Positions 35,390 to 45,008 are shown, counted from the stretch's first letter. The stretch is DNA of 64,000 nt from Marinomonas sp. MED121 (GCF_000153025.1 NZ_CH672429.1:437822-501821), one strand, 5' to 3'. The notes: generated by a model not told the origin, from the letters alone. Numbers and translations are program-made.

Positions 35390-35929
35390 GTGTCACCTGA
35401 TACACCAATTGCCATTGTTTATGGAACCGATACGAATAACACTGAAGAAATTGCTCATAAAATTGCAAAACAATGGACAGAGCTTGGACATACAACCGAA
35501 ATTTTTAATATCAGCGACATTGATGCTGACACATTAGCGCAATATGAATTCTTGATTCTAGGTATTCCTACTTGGGACTTTGGCGGCATTCAGTCAGACT
35601 GGGAAGACATAGGAGACGATCTTGCAGCACTAAACCTAAAAGGCAAATTGATTGCACTTTATGGTTTAGGTGACCAATTTGGTTACGGTGACTACTTTGT
35701 CGACGCTATGGGCTGGATATACGAGCACCTTCAAAACTCAGGTGCAACCTTTATTGGTTCTTGGTCTACTGAAGGATATGACTTCACAGCGTCAAGAGCA
35801 TGTATTGAATCTAAAGATCAATTTATCGGTTTGGCAATCGATGAAGATCAACAATTTGAACTCACTGACGAACGTGTTGAGCAGTGGGTCATCCAACTTT
35901 ACGCTGAAATGATGGCTGAAGCTGAATAG
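35390..35929 (+). CDS. Flavodoxin, long-chain
   Basis: 179 residues from a GTG with AGGAGA 6 nt upstream. FMN phosphate loop 'IVYGTDTNNTEEIAHKIA', W of 'PTWDFGGIQSDW' and the 90s loop 'YGLGDQFGYGDYFVDAMG' are diagnostic, and the length is that of FldA/FldB-type long-chain flavodoxins. It can replace ferredoxin as an electron carrier when iron is scarce. It follows the AraC gene with no promoter visible between, so both probably answer to the Fur box. The NADP reductase at 12.5 kb is a possible electron donor. Confidence 0.93.
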   Translation: MSPDTPIAIVYGTDTNNTEEIAHKIAKQWTELGHTTEIFNISDIDADTLAQYEFLILGIPTWDFGGIQSDWEDIGDDLAALNLKGKLIALYGLGDQFGYGDYFVDAMGWIYEHLQNSGATFIGSWSTEGYDFTASRACIESKDQFIGLAIDEDQQFELTDERVEQWVIQLYAEMMAEAE

Positions 35930-35978
35930 AAGACCTATGACTGGCGCATTGATAATGCACTGAGGCAAAACGACTCAT

Positions 35979-36020
35979 AATTTGGAACTCCACTCATTCG
36001 CTGCCCCGAATGACCAAATT
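35979..36020 (+). other. Two-part hairpin after flavodoxin
   Basis: Inner stem TCATTCG (35994-36000) / CGAATGA (36007-36013) and outer stem AATTTGG (35979-35985) / CCAAATT (36014-36020), with an 8-nt bulge on the left. No T-run; upstream of the real terminator. Possibly an mRNA 3'-end structure or the start of a small RNA. Confidence 0.4.
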
Positions 36021-36072
36021 CGCCTTATATCAATGTTGGTCTTTATTGAGTCCATCATACAAGTGTGAAGCA

Positions 36073-36117
36073 CGCAGGCAACCTAAACTCTCCTGCCAGG
36101 TTGTCTGCGTTTTATTT
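36073..36117 (+). terminator. Rho-independent terminator of the flavodoxin unit
   Basis: 12-bp stem CGCAGGCAACCT (36073-36084) / AGGTTGTCTGCG (36098-36109) with one wobble pair, followed by TTTTATTTC. Confidence 0.85.
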
Positions 36118-36228
36118 CTTTGAACAAGATGTTAATTATGAAAATAGCATGACTTTTCAATAAACAGCTTACTTCTTCCCTTTATTTATCATAACCTTAA
36201 GTGATTAAAACTATTTAATTGCAGATTT

Positions 36229-36543
36229 ATGAACTTTACACTATCCGATCTTATTATTTTCTTTGCCTTAGGGTTTTTCGTTTATCTTTGGTGGCTTGGC
36301 AAAGCCGTAAAAGAAAGAGCCATTCCTCAAGTGAAGCAACACTGTAAGAAGTTCAATGTACAGTTACTTGACGACACCATTTCCCAAGAAAAGACACGCA
36401 TTGTCTGGCACAGGGGACAAATTAAAATAAAGCGTCATTTTACTTTCGAATTTACCTCAACCGGTGAAGCGAGATACCAAGGTAATATTTGCTTTATTAA
36501 TCAGAAGCTTGAAAATATAAACCTAGATCCGCACCATTTTTAA
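36229..36543 (+). CDS. DUF3301-family membrane-anchored protein
   Basis: 104 residues. One N-terminal helix (about residues 6-24) and a small soluble domain ('VKQHCKKFNVQLLDDTISQEK', 'RHFTFEFTSTGEARYQGNICFINQKLENI'). The C-x-x-x-x-V-Q-L-L-D-x-T-V/I and F-E-F-x-x-x-G-x-x-R/Y-x-G patterns are those of DUF3301, a gammaproteobacterial family of unknown function. Single gene. Confidence 0.87.
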   Translation: MNFTLSDLIIFFALGFFVYLWWLGKAVKERAIPQVKQHCKKFNVQLLDDTISQEKTRIVWHRGQIKIKRHFTFEFTSTGEARYQGNICFINQKLENINLDPHHF

Positions 36544-36967
36544 GAAAGTGAAAACCTTTTAGCTGTGTTTAACGGCACCATTAAGCAGCCGCCTCTTTCA
36601 TTTTTCCGCACCTATTTTGCTCAACACTCACTGTTTTTACGTTTGAAAAAACAAATTTGAAATATTTTTTCTTATAATTCAGTAGCTTACAGACCATAAA
36701 ATCACTTCTCTAAACTGGTATAAGAATTGCTATTCCAGTAAGCCTAAGTTGTTTTCGTAAAGCTTCACGCTCTAAAAATCGATACTCTTTAGAAAGAGTG
36801 TTTTTGTAATTTACGCCACCCTCCCTAAAAAGTAGCTGTTTCACAACACTATGATGAAAATGCAGCGACCTAGGCAAAAGTAACCAGGGCAAATCCACTA
36901 AGAAAAAAGCCATCCAGTAAGATATCCACTTGTTATTGTGACTTAGCAAGTTAATAAGGAAGAATAC
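36544..36967. other. Intergenic region, no gene seen
   Basis: 424 bp. A 79-codon minus-strand frame (36710-36949) begins with TTG without a ribosome binding site and shows no family motif, so I do not call it. AAGGAAG just before 36968 is the ribosome binding site of the next gene. Confidence 0.5.
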
Positions 36968-37828
36968 ATGCTCTCGAGCCTGACACTATTTGCTCTATTT
37001 ATTTTTATACTAAGCCTGCTAGCCATTTACCGTTTTTATCATGCTCGTAAACAAGCCAAGGAAAGAAGCCTTAGGGGAATTACAGCCGTAACAAGACTGA
37101 TCGAAATTATTAAACTAACCCAAGAGCACAGGGCCTTATATGTAGAGCACCTCAAGGGACAAGATCTAGCAAAAAATCAACTTGAGGCGATAGAAAAGCA
37201 AATAAATCAGCGTTATCTAGTGTTAATAGGCAAAGGAAAAGATCTTGATAAAACCCTTAAGCGCTTCGCTCAAAAGTCCCAAAGAATTTGGGGGAATATC
37301 TTGCAAAACCCCAGTCGAGATATCAATAAAAGCTTTCACACACATTCAAGTTTGATTCAGCGGTTATTAGACTGCTTGTGGGACATTGCTGATGATTACT
37401 CTTTAACGACTCATACAGACCACAACATACAATCCTTAGCCAACGACTTAGTTAGAACCTTGCCAAAGTTAACAGAAGCCATAGGGCAAGTACGCGCCAT
37501 TGCATTACAGATTACCCATAGTAAATACTGCTCTTCAGATAAAAAGTTATTACTTTTATTTACCTTAAGCAAAATTCAACGTGACTTATCCCAGGTTCAA
37601 CCTAAGTTGCAAAAGCAGCATTATAATAAGCTAACGAGCTTTATTGAGGAGATAACTAAATCGGTGGAAGATCAGGCACTCAGTGACCGTAACCCTGATA
37701 CTTTTTTTAATGAAGCGGGCTCTCATATCGATATCATTTTCAATAACATTCAAACAGGACTGAACGAATTAAAAACTCAGGTAATATTGCAGCCAAAGCA
37801 AAGAAAGAGAGCACAGCCATCAACTTGA
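36968..37828 (+). CDS. Membrane-anchored NIT-like sensor module, unknown function
   Basis: 286 residues. One N-terminal helix (about 3-21), then an all-helical soluble part. The segments 'LIEIIKLTQEHRALYVEHLKG' and 'LPKLTEAIGQVRAIALQI' resemble the four-helix nitrate/nitrite-sensing (NIT) or PilJ-type sensor domains found in front of kinases and GGDEF domains. No output domain follows, so it is a sensor-like part standing alone. The 3' end overlaps the convergent xni gene by 9 nt. Assignment is by pattern only. Confidence 0.6.
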   Translation: MLSSLTLFALFIFILSLLAIYRFYHARKQAKERSLRGITAVTRLIEIIKLTQEHRALYVEHLKGQDLAKNQLEAIEKQINQRYLVLIGKGKDLDKTLKRFAQKSQRIWGNILQNPSRDINKSFHTHSSLIQRLLDCLWDIADDYSLTTHTDHNIQSLANDLVRTLPKLTEAIGQVRAIALQITHSKYCSSDKKLLLLFTLSKIQRDLSQVQPKLQKQHYNKLTSFIEEITKSVEDQALSDRNPDTFFNEAGSHIDIIFNNIQTGLNELKTQVILQPKQRKRAQPST

Positions 37829-38608
37829 TTGTTTCAGGTATTTGAATTGAGATAGCTTAACACCAATTTCAACATCGGTTTTGAGCAAAGCTAGCGAACG
37901 ACTTAATTGGCACTGCTCTAACCCCCCTTCAAGCATTTGCCTCATCTTAGGGTCAAAAGCCTCTAAATTTTGATAAATGGACTCTACCGTATTTGCTTGA
38001 GATAAAACTTTAACCGCCGTTTTAGGCCCTATTCCTTTAATACCAGGAATCTTGTTTGTGATATCACCAACTAGGGCCCAATAGTCACCTAATTGTGTTG
38101 CGGGTACCCCATACTTTTCATTCACCCATTCTTTGTCATACCCTAATTTTGCAAAATAGTCGTATTGCAAAATACATTCGTTATCCAATAACTGAGTAAA
38201 CCCTTTGTCAGTTGAAATGATGTATGACTTTACATCCTTTTGAGCCGCTTTAACCGCAAGAGTGGCAATCAAATCATCAGCTTCCCAACCCGATAAGCGC
38301 AAAGCCGGCACTCGATTGAAACGAAAAAGTTTCGCAAATTCAGGCATAGATTGAAGTAAGGCATCATCCATAGGAATGCGGCCTAATTTATATTCAGGAA
38401 ATACCTTGTGACGCCACGTTTGGCCATTTGAATCAAAAACCACCACAGCAAAATCCGGCTCAAACTGGTGAAGTAAGCGACTTAAAGCATCAAGACTGGT
38501 GCTTTGGGTACGTTCAATGCGCCTGACAGGATCAGACTCCTTTTCTAAAGCCGCATACAAACGCCTAATTAAATTAAGCCCATCAATAATTAAAAAACGT
38601 TTTTGCAC
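37820..38608 (-). CDS. xni: Flap endonuclease Xni (ExoIX, 5'-3' exonuclease family)
   Basis: 262 residues, the size of the free-standing Pol I 5'-nuclease homologue. 'FLIIDGLNLIRRLYAA', acidic cluster 'GWEADDLIATLA', 'ISTDKGFTQLL' and the helix-hairpin-helix 'DITNKIPGIKGIGPKTAVKVL' are present. Like E. coli Xni, it is expected to act on flap DNA structures, though whether its metal sites are all active cannot be told here. Start ATG at 38608. It overlaps the end of the NIT-like gene. Confidence 0.9.
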   Translation of the reverse strand: MQKRFLIIDGLNLIRRLYAALEKESDPVRRIERTQSTSLDALSRLLHQFEPDFAVVVFDSNGQTWRHKVFPEYKLGRIPMDDALLQSMPEFAKLFRFNRVPALRLSGWEADDLIATLAVKAAQKDVKSYIISTDKGFTQLLDNECILQYDYFAKLGYDKEWVNEKYGVPATQLGDYWALVGDITNKIPGIKGIGPKTAVKVLSQANTVESIYQNLEAFDPKMRQMLEGGLEQCQLSRSLALLKTDVEIGVKLSQFKYLKQSS

Positions 38609-38764
38609 ACACAGCCCTTTTCGCTTTATTCATTAAGTTAACTTTTTTAAACCTTAACTTTGTTATTTAAAATTTATAACAAATCATTTTGTAATAGCAC
38701 TAAACTCCCTAGGCATAACCCTTTAAGATGGTGTTATCTCATTTGATCCAGATAAGGAAATACC

Positions 38765-40024
38765 ATGCGATCTTTACGCTTTTCATTACCACTCTTATTG
38801 GTCATCCCCTTTGCGACCGAAGTTGCGGCACAAAATACATTAAAAGCTGTCATTGGATTAAATAGCAGCCAGTTTATCGAAACACTCAACCAAAACCCTG
38901 AGCTTTCTCTGACACCTATAGAAGGCAGTATAATACCACTCATTAACGCCCAGCCGATAGAAATCAGTCGCAAGATTGATACTCAAAAAAACTGGCAAGC
39001 TTATATTAATCAGACAGTTAAAATCATTCATCGTCAAAATCAGCTTAGCTATCAAGGTCGCCTACTTAGTAGTAATTATGAACTCTTTGAGATCCTAGTG
39101 GATGGCCAGCGTATGCAACTTAATATGATGGATTATAATTTGCTAGTGCCTTACAAAGGTGAAAGTTTAAAACCTCGCTTTTCGATTAACGATGCCCTTG
39201 CTTATCAGACCTATGACATACATTGGCAACCTCAACTCAGTATTTTTTTAAGCGATGAACATGCCGTCTTAAAACAAAATGCTCTGATTAAAAACGATGC
39301 CTTTCACGAGATATTATTAGCGCACCCTATTTTACAACTTAAGCAACATCAAGCGCCGCCTTCCCCCATGGAAAAAATGAGCTTAACTCGCTCTGCATCC
39401 ATGCTCAGTGACTCAGCTCCGGTAGAGTACATGAATAACGAGATAACCGTACCAACCGACAAAGATATCCTATTAAAAGCCAGACAAACTCTACTGTTCC
39501 CTTTCAAAGAGCAAAAACTTGAAATTTTAGACTCTCGCTCAAGTGCAGATATTTACCCAAATCCAAGAGCTAGCGCTAAACAGAATATTCAGCTTGAGCA
39601 AGTGTCTGACCTTATCCTAGAACAAGATGCAATGCCGGGCAGTTACCGCACTTACTGGCAACATAAAGACTATTTATTACCTGCTGGCACAACCCAGCTA
39701 AGTCATTTACGTAAGGGCAATAAAGTAAGTTTAAAAATCAATCAAAATCAGGATGTTAAAGCATCATATTCACTGGTTTCAGCAAACTCGTTTAAATTCC
39801 CTTCAACCCAAGTTTGGCAACTCAGCTTACATAACCTGTCAAATAAAAATCAGACGATTGAAGTCTTTCATAACACCAATGGCTTGCTAGAAAGCCTGAT
39901 GCTTAAAGAGACGGATTCACTCGCGAATCTCAGTAAAATATCTGCTAACAAACTCAAGCTTTCTTACCAACTTGTGGCAAATGAAAAAATCGATATCCCT
40001 TATGAAATAAGGCTCACAAACTAA
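38765..40024 (+). CDS. Periplasmic protein with DUF4139-like C-terminal part
   Basis: 419 residues with a signal peptide (residues 1 to about 23, ending 'EVAAQ'). The rest is beta-rich. The block 'YRTYWQHKDYLLPAGTTQLSHL' and the closing 'LSYQLVANEKIDIPYEIRL' resemble DUF4139-type proteins (mucoidy-inhibitor / YxYx-rich families), and the N-terminal 'NLLVPYKGESLKPRF' suggests a second beta domain. No function is known. ATG with AAGGAAA upstream. It is followed after 130 nt by the TolC-family gene. Confidence 0.6.
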   Translation: MRSLRFSLPLLLVIPFATEVAAQNTLKAVIGLNSSQFIETLNQNPELSLTPIEGSIIPLINAQPIEISRKIDTQKNWQAYINQTVKIIHRQNQLSYQGRLLSSNYELFEILVDGQRMQLNMMDYNLLVPYKGESLKPRFSINDALAYQTYDIHWQPQLSIFLSDEHAVLKQNALIKNDAFHEILLAHPILQLKQHQAPPSPMEKMSLTRSASMLSDSAPVEYMNNEITVPTDKDILLKARQTLLFPFKEQKLEILDSRSSADIYPNPRASAKQNIQLEQVSDLILEQDAMPGSYRTYWQHKDYLLPAGTTQLSHLRKGNKVSLKINQNQDVKASYSLVSANSFKFPSTQVWQLSLHNLSNKNQTIEVFHNTNGLLESLMLKETDSLANLSKISANKLKLSYQLVANEKIDIPYEIRLTN

Positions 40025-40154
40025 GCGGCATCAAATTATAGGTAGAAAACATAGTTACATATCTAATTAGGCATATCTGATATTCCCCTCTACCAAGTGA
40101 AAGGGGATAGTAATCTCAGTATGATATCGACAAATTTAAAAGCAGAAGAATTTC

Positions 40155-41468
40155 ATGAAAAAGACAATCATCGCCTCTTTAATTACCTTGGCTACGGCTT
40201 CTAGTATGAGCGCCCATGCTGAAAACTTATTAGATGTTTATAGACTTGCAAAGCAAAATGACCCTGGGCTTCGCTCTGCGGCTGCCACCTATAACTCTCA
40301 AAAAGAAGAAGTTACCATCACCAAGGGCAACCTTTTTCCTGATATCGCCTTTGATGCTGATCTTGGTTATACCGACACTGATGCGGATTATGGTGACTCA
40401 GATAACAATACTAACTCCCTAAAAGTCAGTCTTGATTATCCGATCTACTCTCCTGCCCTTGGCTATGCTGTCGATGCCGTCGAAATCAACTATGAAAGCT
40501 CTGGCGTTGATTATGACAATACAGAAGAAGATTTAAGCTTTGAAAGTATTTCTGCCTACTTTGACCTATTAACCCAGATGTCGAACTTGAATACGGCAAA
40601 ATCGCAAGCGAAAGCAACAGCAAGTCAACTAGACCAGGTGAAAAAGCAATATGAAGTGGGCCAGGTCGCTATTACTGACCTACATACCGCTCAGGCTGAG
40701 TATGACTCCAATATCGTAGATATCATCAGCGCCGAAGCGGATATGATTAATGCACAAGAAACCTTACGCCAGTTAACCGGCAAACTCATTACTGATGTGC
40801 CAGATTTGTCTAAAGATTACCCTATCATTATGCCAATTGGTAAAACCGCCACTAACTATGTGGATCTGGCTAAAAGACAAAACAAAGACATTAAAAGTCT
40901 AATGCTGGCGAACGAATACGCTCAAACTAACATTGAGATTCAAAAATCCAATGGCCGTGTACCAACCGTCACTGTCTCTGGCAGCCTGACTCGCAGCGAC
41001 AGCGACACCTCTCCGACTGCCAGCTCTGATGGCGAAGCTTTAGCCGCTTACATTGGCGTAAACGTGAGCATCCCGCTTTATCAAGGTGGCGCCATTGATG
41101 CTACGGTAAAGCAGTCTGTGTATGATGCGGTTGCTGCTGAAGAGAACTTAGAAGATGGTATCCAAACCACTGAGCTTGCGGTGAGATCCCTTTACCGTGA
41201 TCTTAAAACCTCTGTCGCTCAAATTGCCGCGCAAAAGCAATTGATTATCTCCAACACCAGCTCATTAGAAGCCACGCAAGCAGGCTATGATGTCGGCACA
41301 CGTAACATTGTTGAGTTGTTAGATGCTCAGTCTGACCTCTACGACTCACAAGGCACATTAGAACAACTAAGATACAGCTTTGCCGTGAAGCAAATGTCAT
41401 TATTGGAATACACAGGTGAACTCACAGAAGAAAAAATCAGTGAGCTAAACTCTTGGCTTACTTACTAA
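40155..41468 (+). CDS. tolC: TolC-family outer membrane efflux protein
   Basis: 437 residues with a signal peptide (about 1-22, 'SMSAHAEN'). The OEP pattern is clear: 'LLDVYRLAKQNDPGLRSAAATYNSQKEEV', 'VKKQYEVGQVAITDLHTAQAEYDS', the second repeat 'GYDVGTRNIVELLDAQSDLYDSQGTLEQLRY', and many long coiled helices. It forms the outer-membrane channel for tripartite efflux or type I secretion. No inner-membrane pump genes are adjacent, which is typical of the general-use TolC of gammaproteobacteria. It ends at a strong bidirectional terminator. Confidence 0.92.
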   Translation: MKKTIIASLITLATASSMSAHAENLLDVYRLAKQNDPGLRSAAATYNSQKEEVTITKGNLFPDIAFDADLGYTDTDADYGDSDNNTNSLKVSLDYPIYSPALGYAVDAVEINYESSGVDYDNTEEDLSFESISAYFDLLTQMSNLNTAKSQAKATASQLDQVKKQYEVGQVAITDLHTAQAEYDSNIVDIISAEADMINAQETLRQLTGKLITDVPDLSKDYPIIMPIGKTATNYVDLAKRQNKDIKSLMLANEYAQTNIEIQKSNGRVPTVTVSGSLTRSDSDTSPTASSDGEALAAYIGVNVSIPLYQGGAIDATVKQSVYDAVAAEENLEDGIQTTELAVRSLYRDLKTSVAQIAAQKQLIISNTSSLEATQAGYDVGTRNIVELLDAQSDLYDSQGTLEQLRYSFAVKQMSLLEYTGELTEEKISELNSWLTY

Positions 41469-41495
41469 TCTTTTTCATAAAAAAAGCTTAACATC

Positions 41496-41522
41496 AAAAA
41501 GGGCGCTATTAGCGCCCTTTTT
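41496..41522 (+). terminator. Bidirectional terminator between tolC and the M18 peptidase gene
   Basis: AAAAAGGGCGCT, a 3-nt loop, AGCGCCCTTTTT: a 12-bp stem with T-runs on both strands. Confidence 0.93.
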
Positions 41523-41554
41523 AGTTTTTCTACTACTGAGATTGATACTGAATA

Positions 41555-42853
41555 TTATTCGCTAATCAAGGTTTCAAGCTTCAAAAAACGATTTAGTACT
41601 CGATAAAGACCAATCGCATCTTGGCTACCCGCAAGCTCCCTAATAGAGTGCATACCAAAAGTGGGTAAACCAATATCCAGTGTTGGCACGCCAACCTCAC
41701 CAGAGGTAATAGGCCCTATGGTACTACCACAGGCCATATCACTTCGAACCACGAAGGTTTGGACCTGATAGCCCTCTGCCTCAGCCAACTTCTTATAGAC
41801 AGCTGAGGTTTCACTATTGGTCGCATACCTTTGGTTAGAGTTAACCTTGATAACTGCACCAGAGTTAATTAGCGGAGCATGTAGCTTATCATGCTTAGCG
41901 GCATAGTTAGGATGTAAAGCATGGGCATTATCAGCAGAAATCATCATAGAACGATTCATACTTTGAACATAATGGGCAGGGTCAGGCGAAATACGACGTA
42001 AAACATCTTCCAAGAAAGGGCCATTAGCGCCGCAAGCAGAAAGGCTACCTATCTCTTCATGGTCGGTGCAAATAAGTAAGCTTGGCCTTTCATCGCCCGC
42101 TTCTAAAAGGCTAGATAAGCCAACAAAGCAGCTCAATAAATTATCTAATCGAGCAGAGCAGATAAACTCTTTCTTTAATCCCACTAAAGCAGGCGCTTGG
42201 TGATCATATAGGCTAAGTTCAAAATCCAAGATTGCCTTTACTTCAAGCTCTGGATGTTCTTTTTCTAGTTGGGCCTGTATACAAGCCTCTAACTCAAATT
42301 GATCATCACCCATACCTAAAATAGGTAACAGCTCTTCTTGAGGGTTCACACTAAAACCATCGGTTACACCACGATTTAGGTGAATAGCCAGATTAGGAAT
42401 GGTGGCAATGGGGTCTTTAAAATCAATCAAGCGGCTATGAATATCTCCGTTTGTTTGGCTAAAGCTTACTCGTCCAGCTAGGGATAAATCCCTGTCTAGC
42501 CAAGTGTGGCGTAATACCCCACCATAGACTTCAACACCTAATTGATCATATCCATAACGCTTAACATGTGCATTAGGCTTAAGCTTCAAACATGGGCTAT
42601 CAGTATGCGCCCCAACCATACGCCAACCAGTTTGGTGGACATCTAACCTTGGCGTCGTAAAAGCAATAATTGAAGAAGCATTACGACAAACAAAGTAACG
42701 TCCTCCTGCTTGAAGATTCCAATCTTGATTTTCTTTAAGTTCGGTAAAACCTTTTTCTTCTAGTGCTGTCTTCATACTTGATGTTGCATGAAACGGAGTA
42801 GGCGATGCCTTCAAGAAAGAGAGTAAAGAGGTATTAAAAGATTGATTTTCCAT
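41555..42853 (-). CDS. M18-family aminopeptidase (aspartyl aminopeptidase type)
   Basis: 432 residues, the standard length. Two-zinc site residues appear in 'VGAHTDSPCLKL' (H-x-D), 'CTDHEEIGSLSACGA' (D-H-E-E), 'SARLDN' and the C-terminal 'FGMHSIRE'. M18 enzymes remove N-terminal acidic or neutral residues from peptides in the cytosol; in proteobacteria this gene is often called apeB. Alone on the minus strand, divergent from the prc gene. Confidence 0.94.
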   Translation of the reverse strand: MENQSFNTSLLSFLKASPTPFHATSSMKTALEEKGFTELKENQDWNLQAGGRYFVCRNASSIIAFTTPRLDVHQTGWRMVGAHTDSPCLKLKPNAHVKRYGYDQLGVEVYGGVLRHTWLDRDLSLAGRVSFSQTNGDIHSRLIDFKDPIATIPNLAIHLNRGVTDGFSVNPQEELLPILGMGDDQFELEACIQAQLEKEHPELEVKAILDFELSLYDHQAPALVGLKKEFICSARLDNLLSCFVGLSSLLEAGDERPSLLICTDHEEIGSLSACGANGPFLEDVLRRISPDPAHYVQSMNRSMMISADNAHALHPNYAAKHDKLHAPLINSGAVIKVNSNQRYATNSETSAVYKKLAEAEGYQVQTFVVRSDMACGSTIGPITSGEVGVPTLDIGLPTFGMHSIRELAGSQDAIGLYRVLNRFLKLETLISE

Positions 42854-42972
42854 AACTTCCTTTGTACATATTTAAGTAAATATTTCACAGATTTTTGTAG
42901 ATTAGCTGGTCATACTCGAATGAGTCTAATATGATTTCAACATGCGCCAGACTCAACTTTAAAGAGACAAAT

Positions 42973-45003
42973 ATGCCGAGAAAATATAAACGACTATTGT
43001 TAAGCCTTCTCACCGGATGTGCATTAGCTTCACCTTCACTTCAGGCTTTTAATGAACTTAAGCCACCAGCTGAATATAAAAAAGTGTCCATTCAGTTAGT
43101 CGAAATGTTGGAGGGCATCCACTATAACAAAACTCAAGTGGATGATCGAATTTCCAGTCTCGCCTTTGATGCCTTTATAGATTCATTAGACCCAAGCAAA
43201 AGTTTCTTTCTAGCAGACGATATTAAAGAGTTTGAACAATACCGTTATCGCTTTGACGATGCGATTACATCTGGCGATGTCTCCTTGGCCTATACCATCT
43301 ATAACCTTTACTCTGAGCGTGTGGAAGATAGGCTAAATAAAGTACTTAATGATATGCCTAGCATGATTGAGAGCTTTGACTTTGAAAAAGAAGAAACCTT
43401 CAATGCAGATCCAGACCAAGCAAAATGGGCCCAAACAGAAGCAGAGCTCCGTGACACTTGGCGCAAGCGCATAAAAAACCGCGCCCTGACGTTAAGGCTG
43501 AATAGTCAAGAAGAAGAAAGTATTGAAACCTCACTAAGTCGTCGCTATACCAATCAGCTGCATCAGATTGAACAAACCAATTCAGTCGATGTTTATCAAA
43601 TTTTCGCGAATGCCATTACCGAAGCGTTCGACCCTCACACTAGCTATTTTGCTCCTCGAGCATCAGAAACGTTCAGCATCAATATGAGCCTATCCTTAGA
43701 AGGTATTGGTGCGGTACTCCAGCAAGAAGATGAATATACACAAGTTGTTCGTTTAGTTCCTGCAGGCCCAGCAGATAATCAAGGTGAGCTTAAACCAAAC
43801 GATAAAATCGTTGCTGTTGGCCAAGAAGGCAAAGAAATGATTGATGTGGTGGGCATGCGCCTTGACGATGTAGTCGATATGATTCGTGGTGAAAGAGATA
43901 CCAAGGTGAGATTGGAAATCAAGCCATCGAATAATGACGCTCAAGGCAACAAAATTATCACTATCGTCAGAAAAAAAGTAAAACTTGAAGATCAATCTGC
44001 AAAAAAAGAAGTGGTTGAAGTCGAGCGTAATGGCGAAATTTACAAAGTAGGTGTGATTCAGCTACCTACTTTTTATTCTGACTTTGCCGCCATAAAAGCA
44101 GGCGATAGAAATTATAAAAGCTCAACCAGAGATACTAAAAATTTAATTGAAGAACTACGCCAAGAAGGTATCGACGCCTTGATACTTGACCTTAGAAACA
44201 ATGGTGGTGGATCGCTTCAAGAAGCCAATGCACTTACGGGTCTCTTTATCCCAGCAGGTCCTGTCGTTCAAATTCGCGATTCAGCCGGTCGTGTGAGCAT
44301 TTTAGGAGACCAGGATAGAAGCGTCACCTATAGCGGCCCTATGGCAGTGCTTATCAATAGAATGAGTGCATCTGCCTCTGAGATCGTAGCAGGTGCCATT
44401 CAGGACTATGGTCGCGGTCTTATATTAGGCGGACAATCTTTTGGTAAAGGGACAGTTCAAATCCTACAAGATCTTGATCAAGGTAAGTTAAAAATCACCC
44501 AATCTAAATTCTATCGTGTCTCCGGTGAAAGCACCCAACATAAAGGTGTGATGCCTGATATTAGCTTCCCTTCTATGCTAGATGAAAACAGCGTCGGTGA
44601 AAGCGCATTAGACAACCCACTTGCTTGGGATAAGATTTTAGAAACCCGTTACCCTGTTTACTGGGATATTCCTAATTTCTTACCAGAACTGGATGAACGT
44701 CATCAAAAGCGTATGGATCAAGATCCTAACTTTATCGCATTAAATGAACAGCTTGAGCAGATCAGAGAACAATCAGATCGCTTCAGCGCTATTTCATTGA
44801 ATGAAAATGACCGTATTAAACAAAGGGAAGAAAGCGAAGAAACACAATTAAATCGTGAAAATACTCGACGTGAAGCCCTTGGTTTAGAGCTCATCACTTC
44901 ACTAGATGATATTAATGATGAAGAAGCTGAAGATATTTATTCTCAAGAAGCCTCAGAAATTCTTCTGGACTTTATTGGCATGAATCAACGTCAGCAACAA
45001 TAA
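42973..45003 (+). CDS. prc: Tail-specific protease Prc (S41)
   Basis: 676 residues from the ATG at 42973, which has AGAGA upstream and starts a good signal peptide ('RKYKRLLLSLLTGCALASPSLQAF'); the frame is open to 42931 but that start lacks a site. A PDZ domain follows ('ATSFSINMSLSLEGIGAVL' region, about 220-310), then the S41 core with the catalytic Ser-Lys pair in 'MSASASEIVAGAI' and 'SFGKGTVQ', and a long helical tail (DUF3340-type). It cuts periplasmic proteins from the C-terminus, including cell-wall hydrolases in E. coli. Confidence 0.94.
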   Translation: MPRKYKRLLLSLLTGCALASPSLQAFNELKPPAEYKKVSIQLVEMLEGIHYNKTQVDDRISSLAFDAFIDSLDPSKSFFLADDIKEFEQYRYRFDDAITSGDVSLAYTIYNLYSERVEDRLNKVLNDMPSMIESFDFEKEETFNADPDQAKWAQTEAELRDTWRKRIKNRALTLRLNSQEEESIETSLSRRYTNQLHQIEQTNSVDVYQIFANAITEAFDPHTSYFAPRASETFSINMSLSLEGIGAVLQQEDEYTQVVRLVPAGPADNQGELKPNDKIVAVGQEGKEMIDVVGMRLDDVVDMIRGERDTKVRLEIKPSNNDAQGNKIITIVRKKVKLEDQSAKKEVVEVERNGEIYKVGVIQLPTFYSDFAAIKAGDRNYKSSTRDTKNLIEELRQEGIDALILDLRNNGGGSLQEANALTGLFIPAGPVVQIRDSAGRVSILGDQDRSVTYSGPMAVLINRMSASASEIVAGAIQDYGRGLILGGQSFGKGTVQILQDLDQGKLKITQSKFYRVSGESTQHKGVMPDISFPSMLDENSVGESALDNPLAWDKILETRYPVYWDIPNFLPELDERHQKRMDQDPNFIALNEQLEQIREQSDRFSAISLNENDRIKQREESEETQLNRENTRREALGLELITSLDDINDEEAEDIYSQEASEILLDFIGMNQRQQQ

Positions 45004-45008
45004 ATGAA

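Noticed and set aside
36710-36949. 79-codon minus-strand frame with a hydrophobic start
   Set aside because: TTG start without a ribosome binding site and no family pattern; the space also lies between two plus-strand genes with their own signals.
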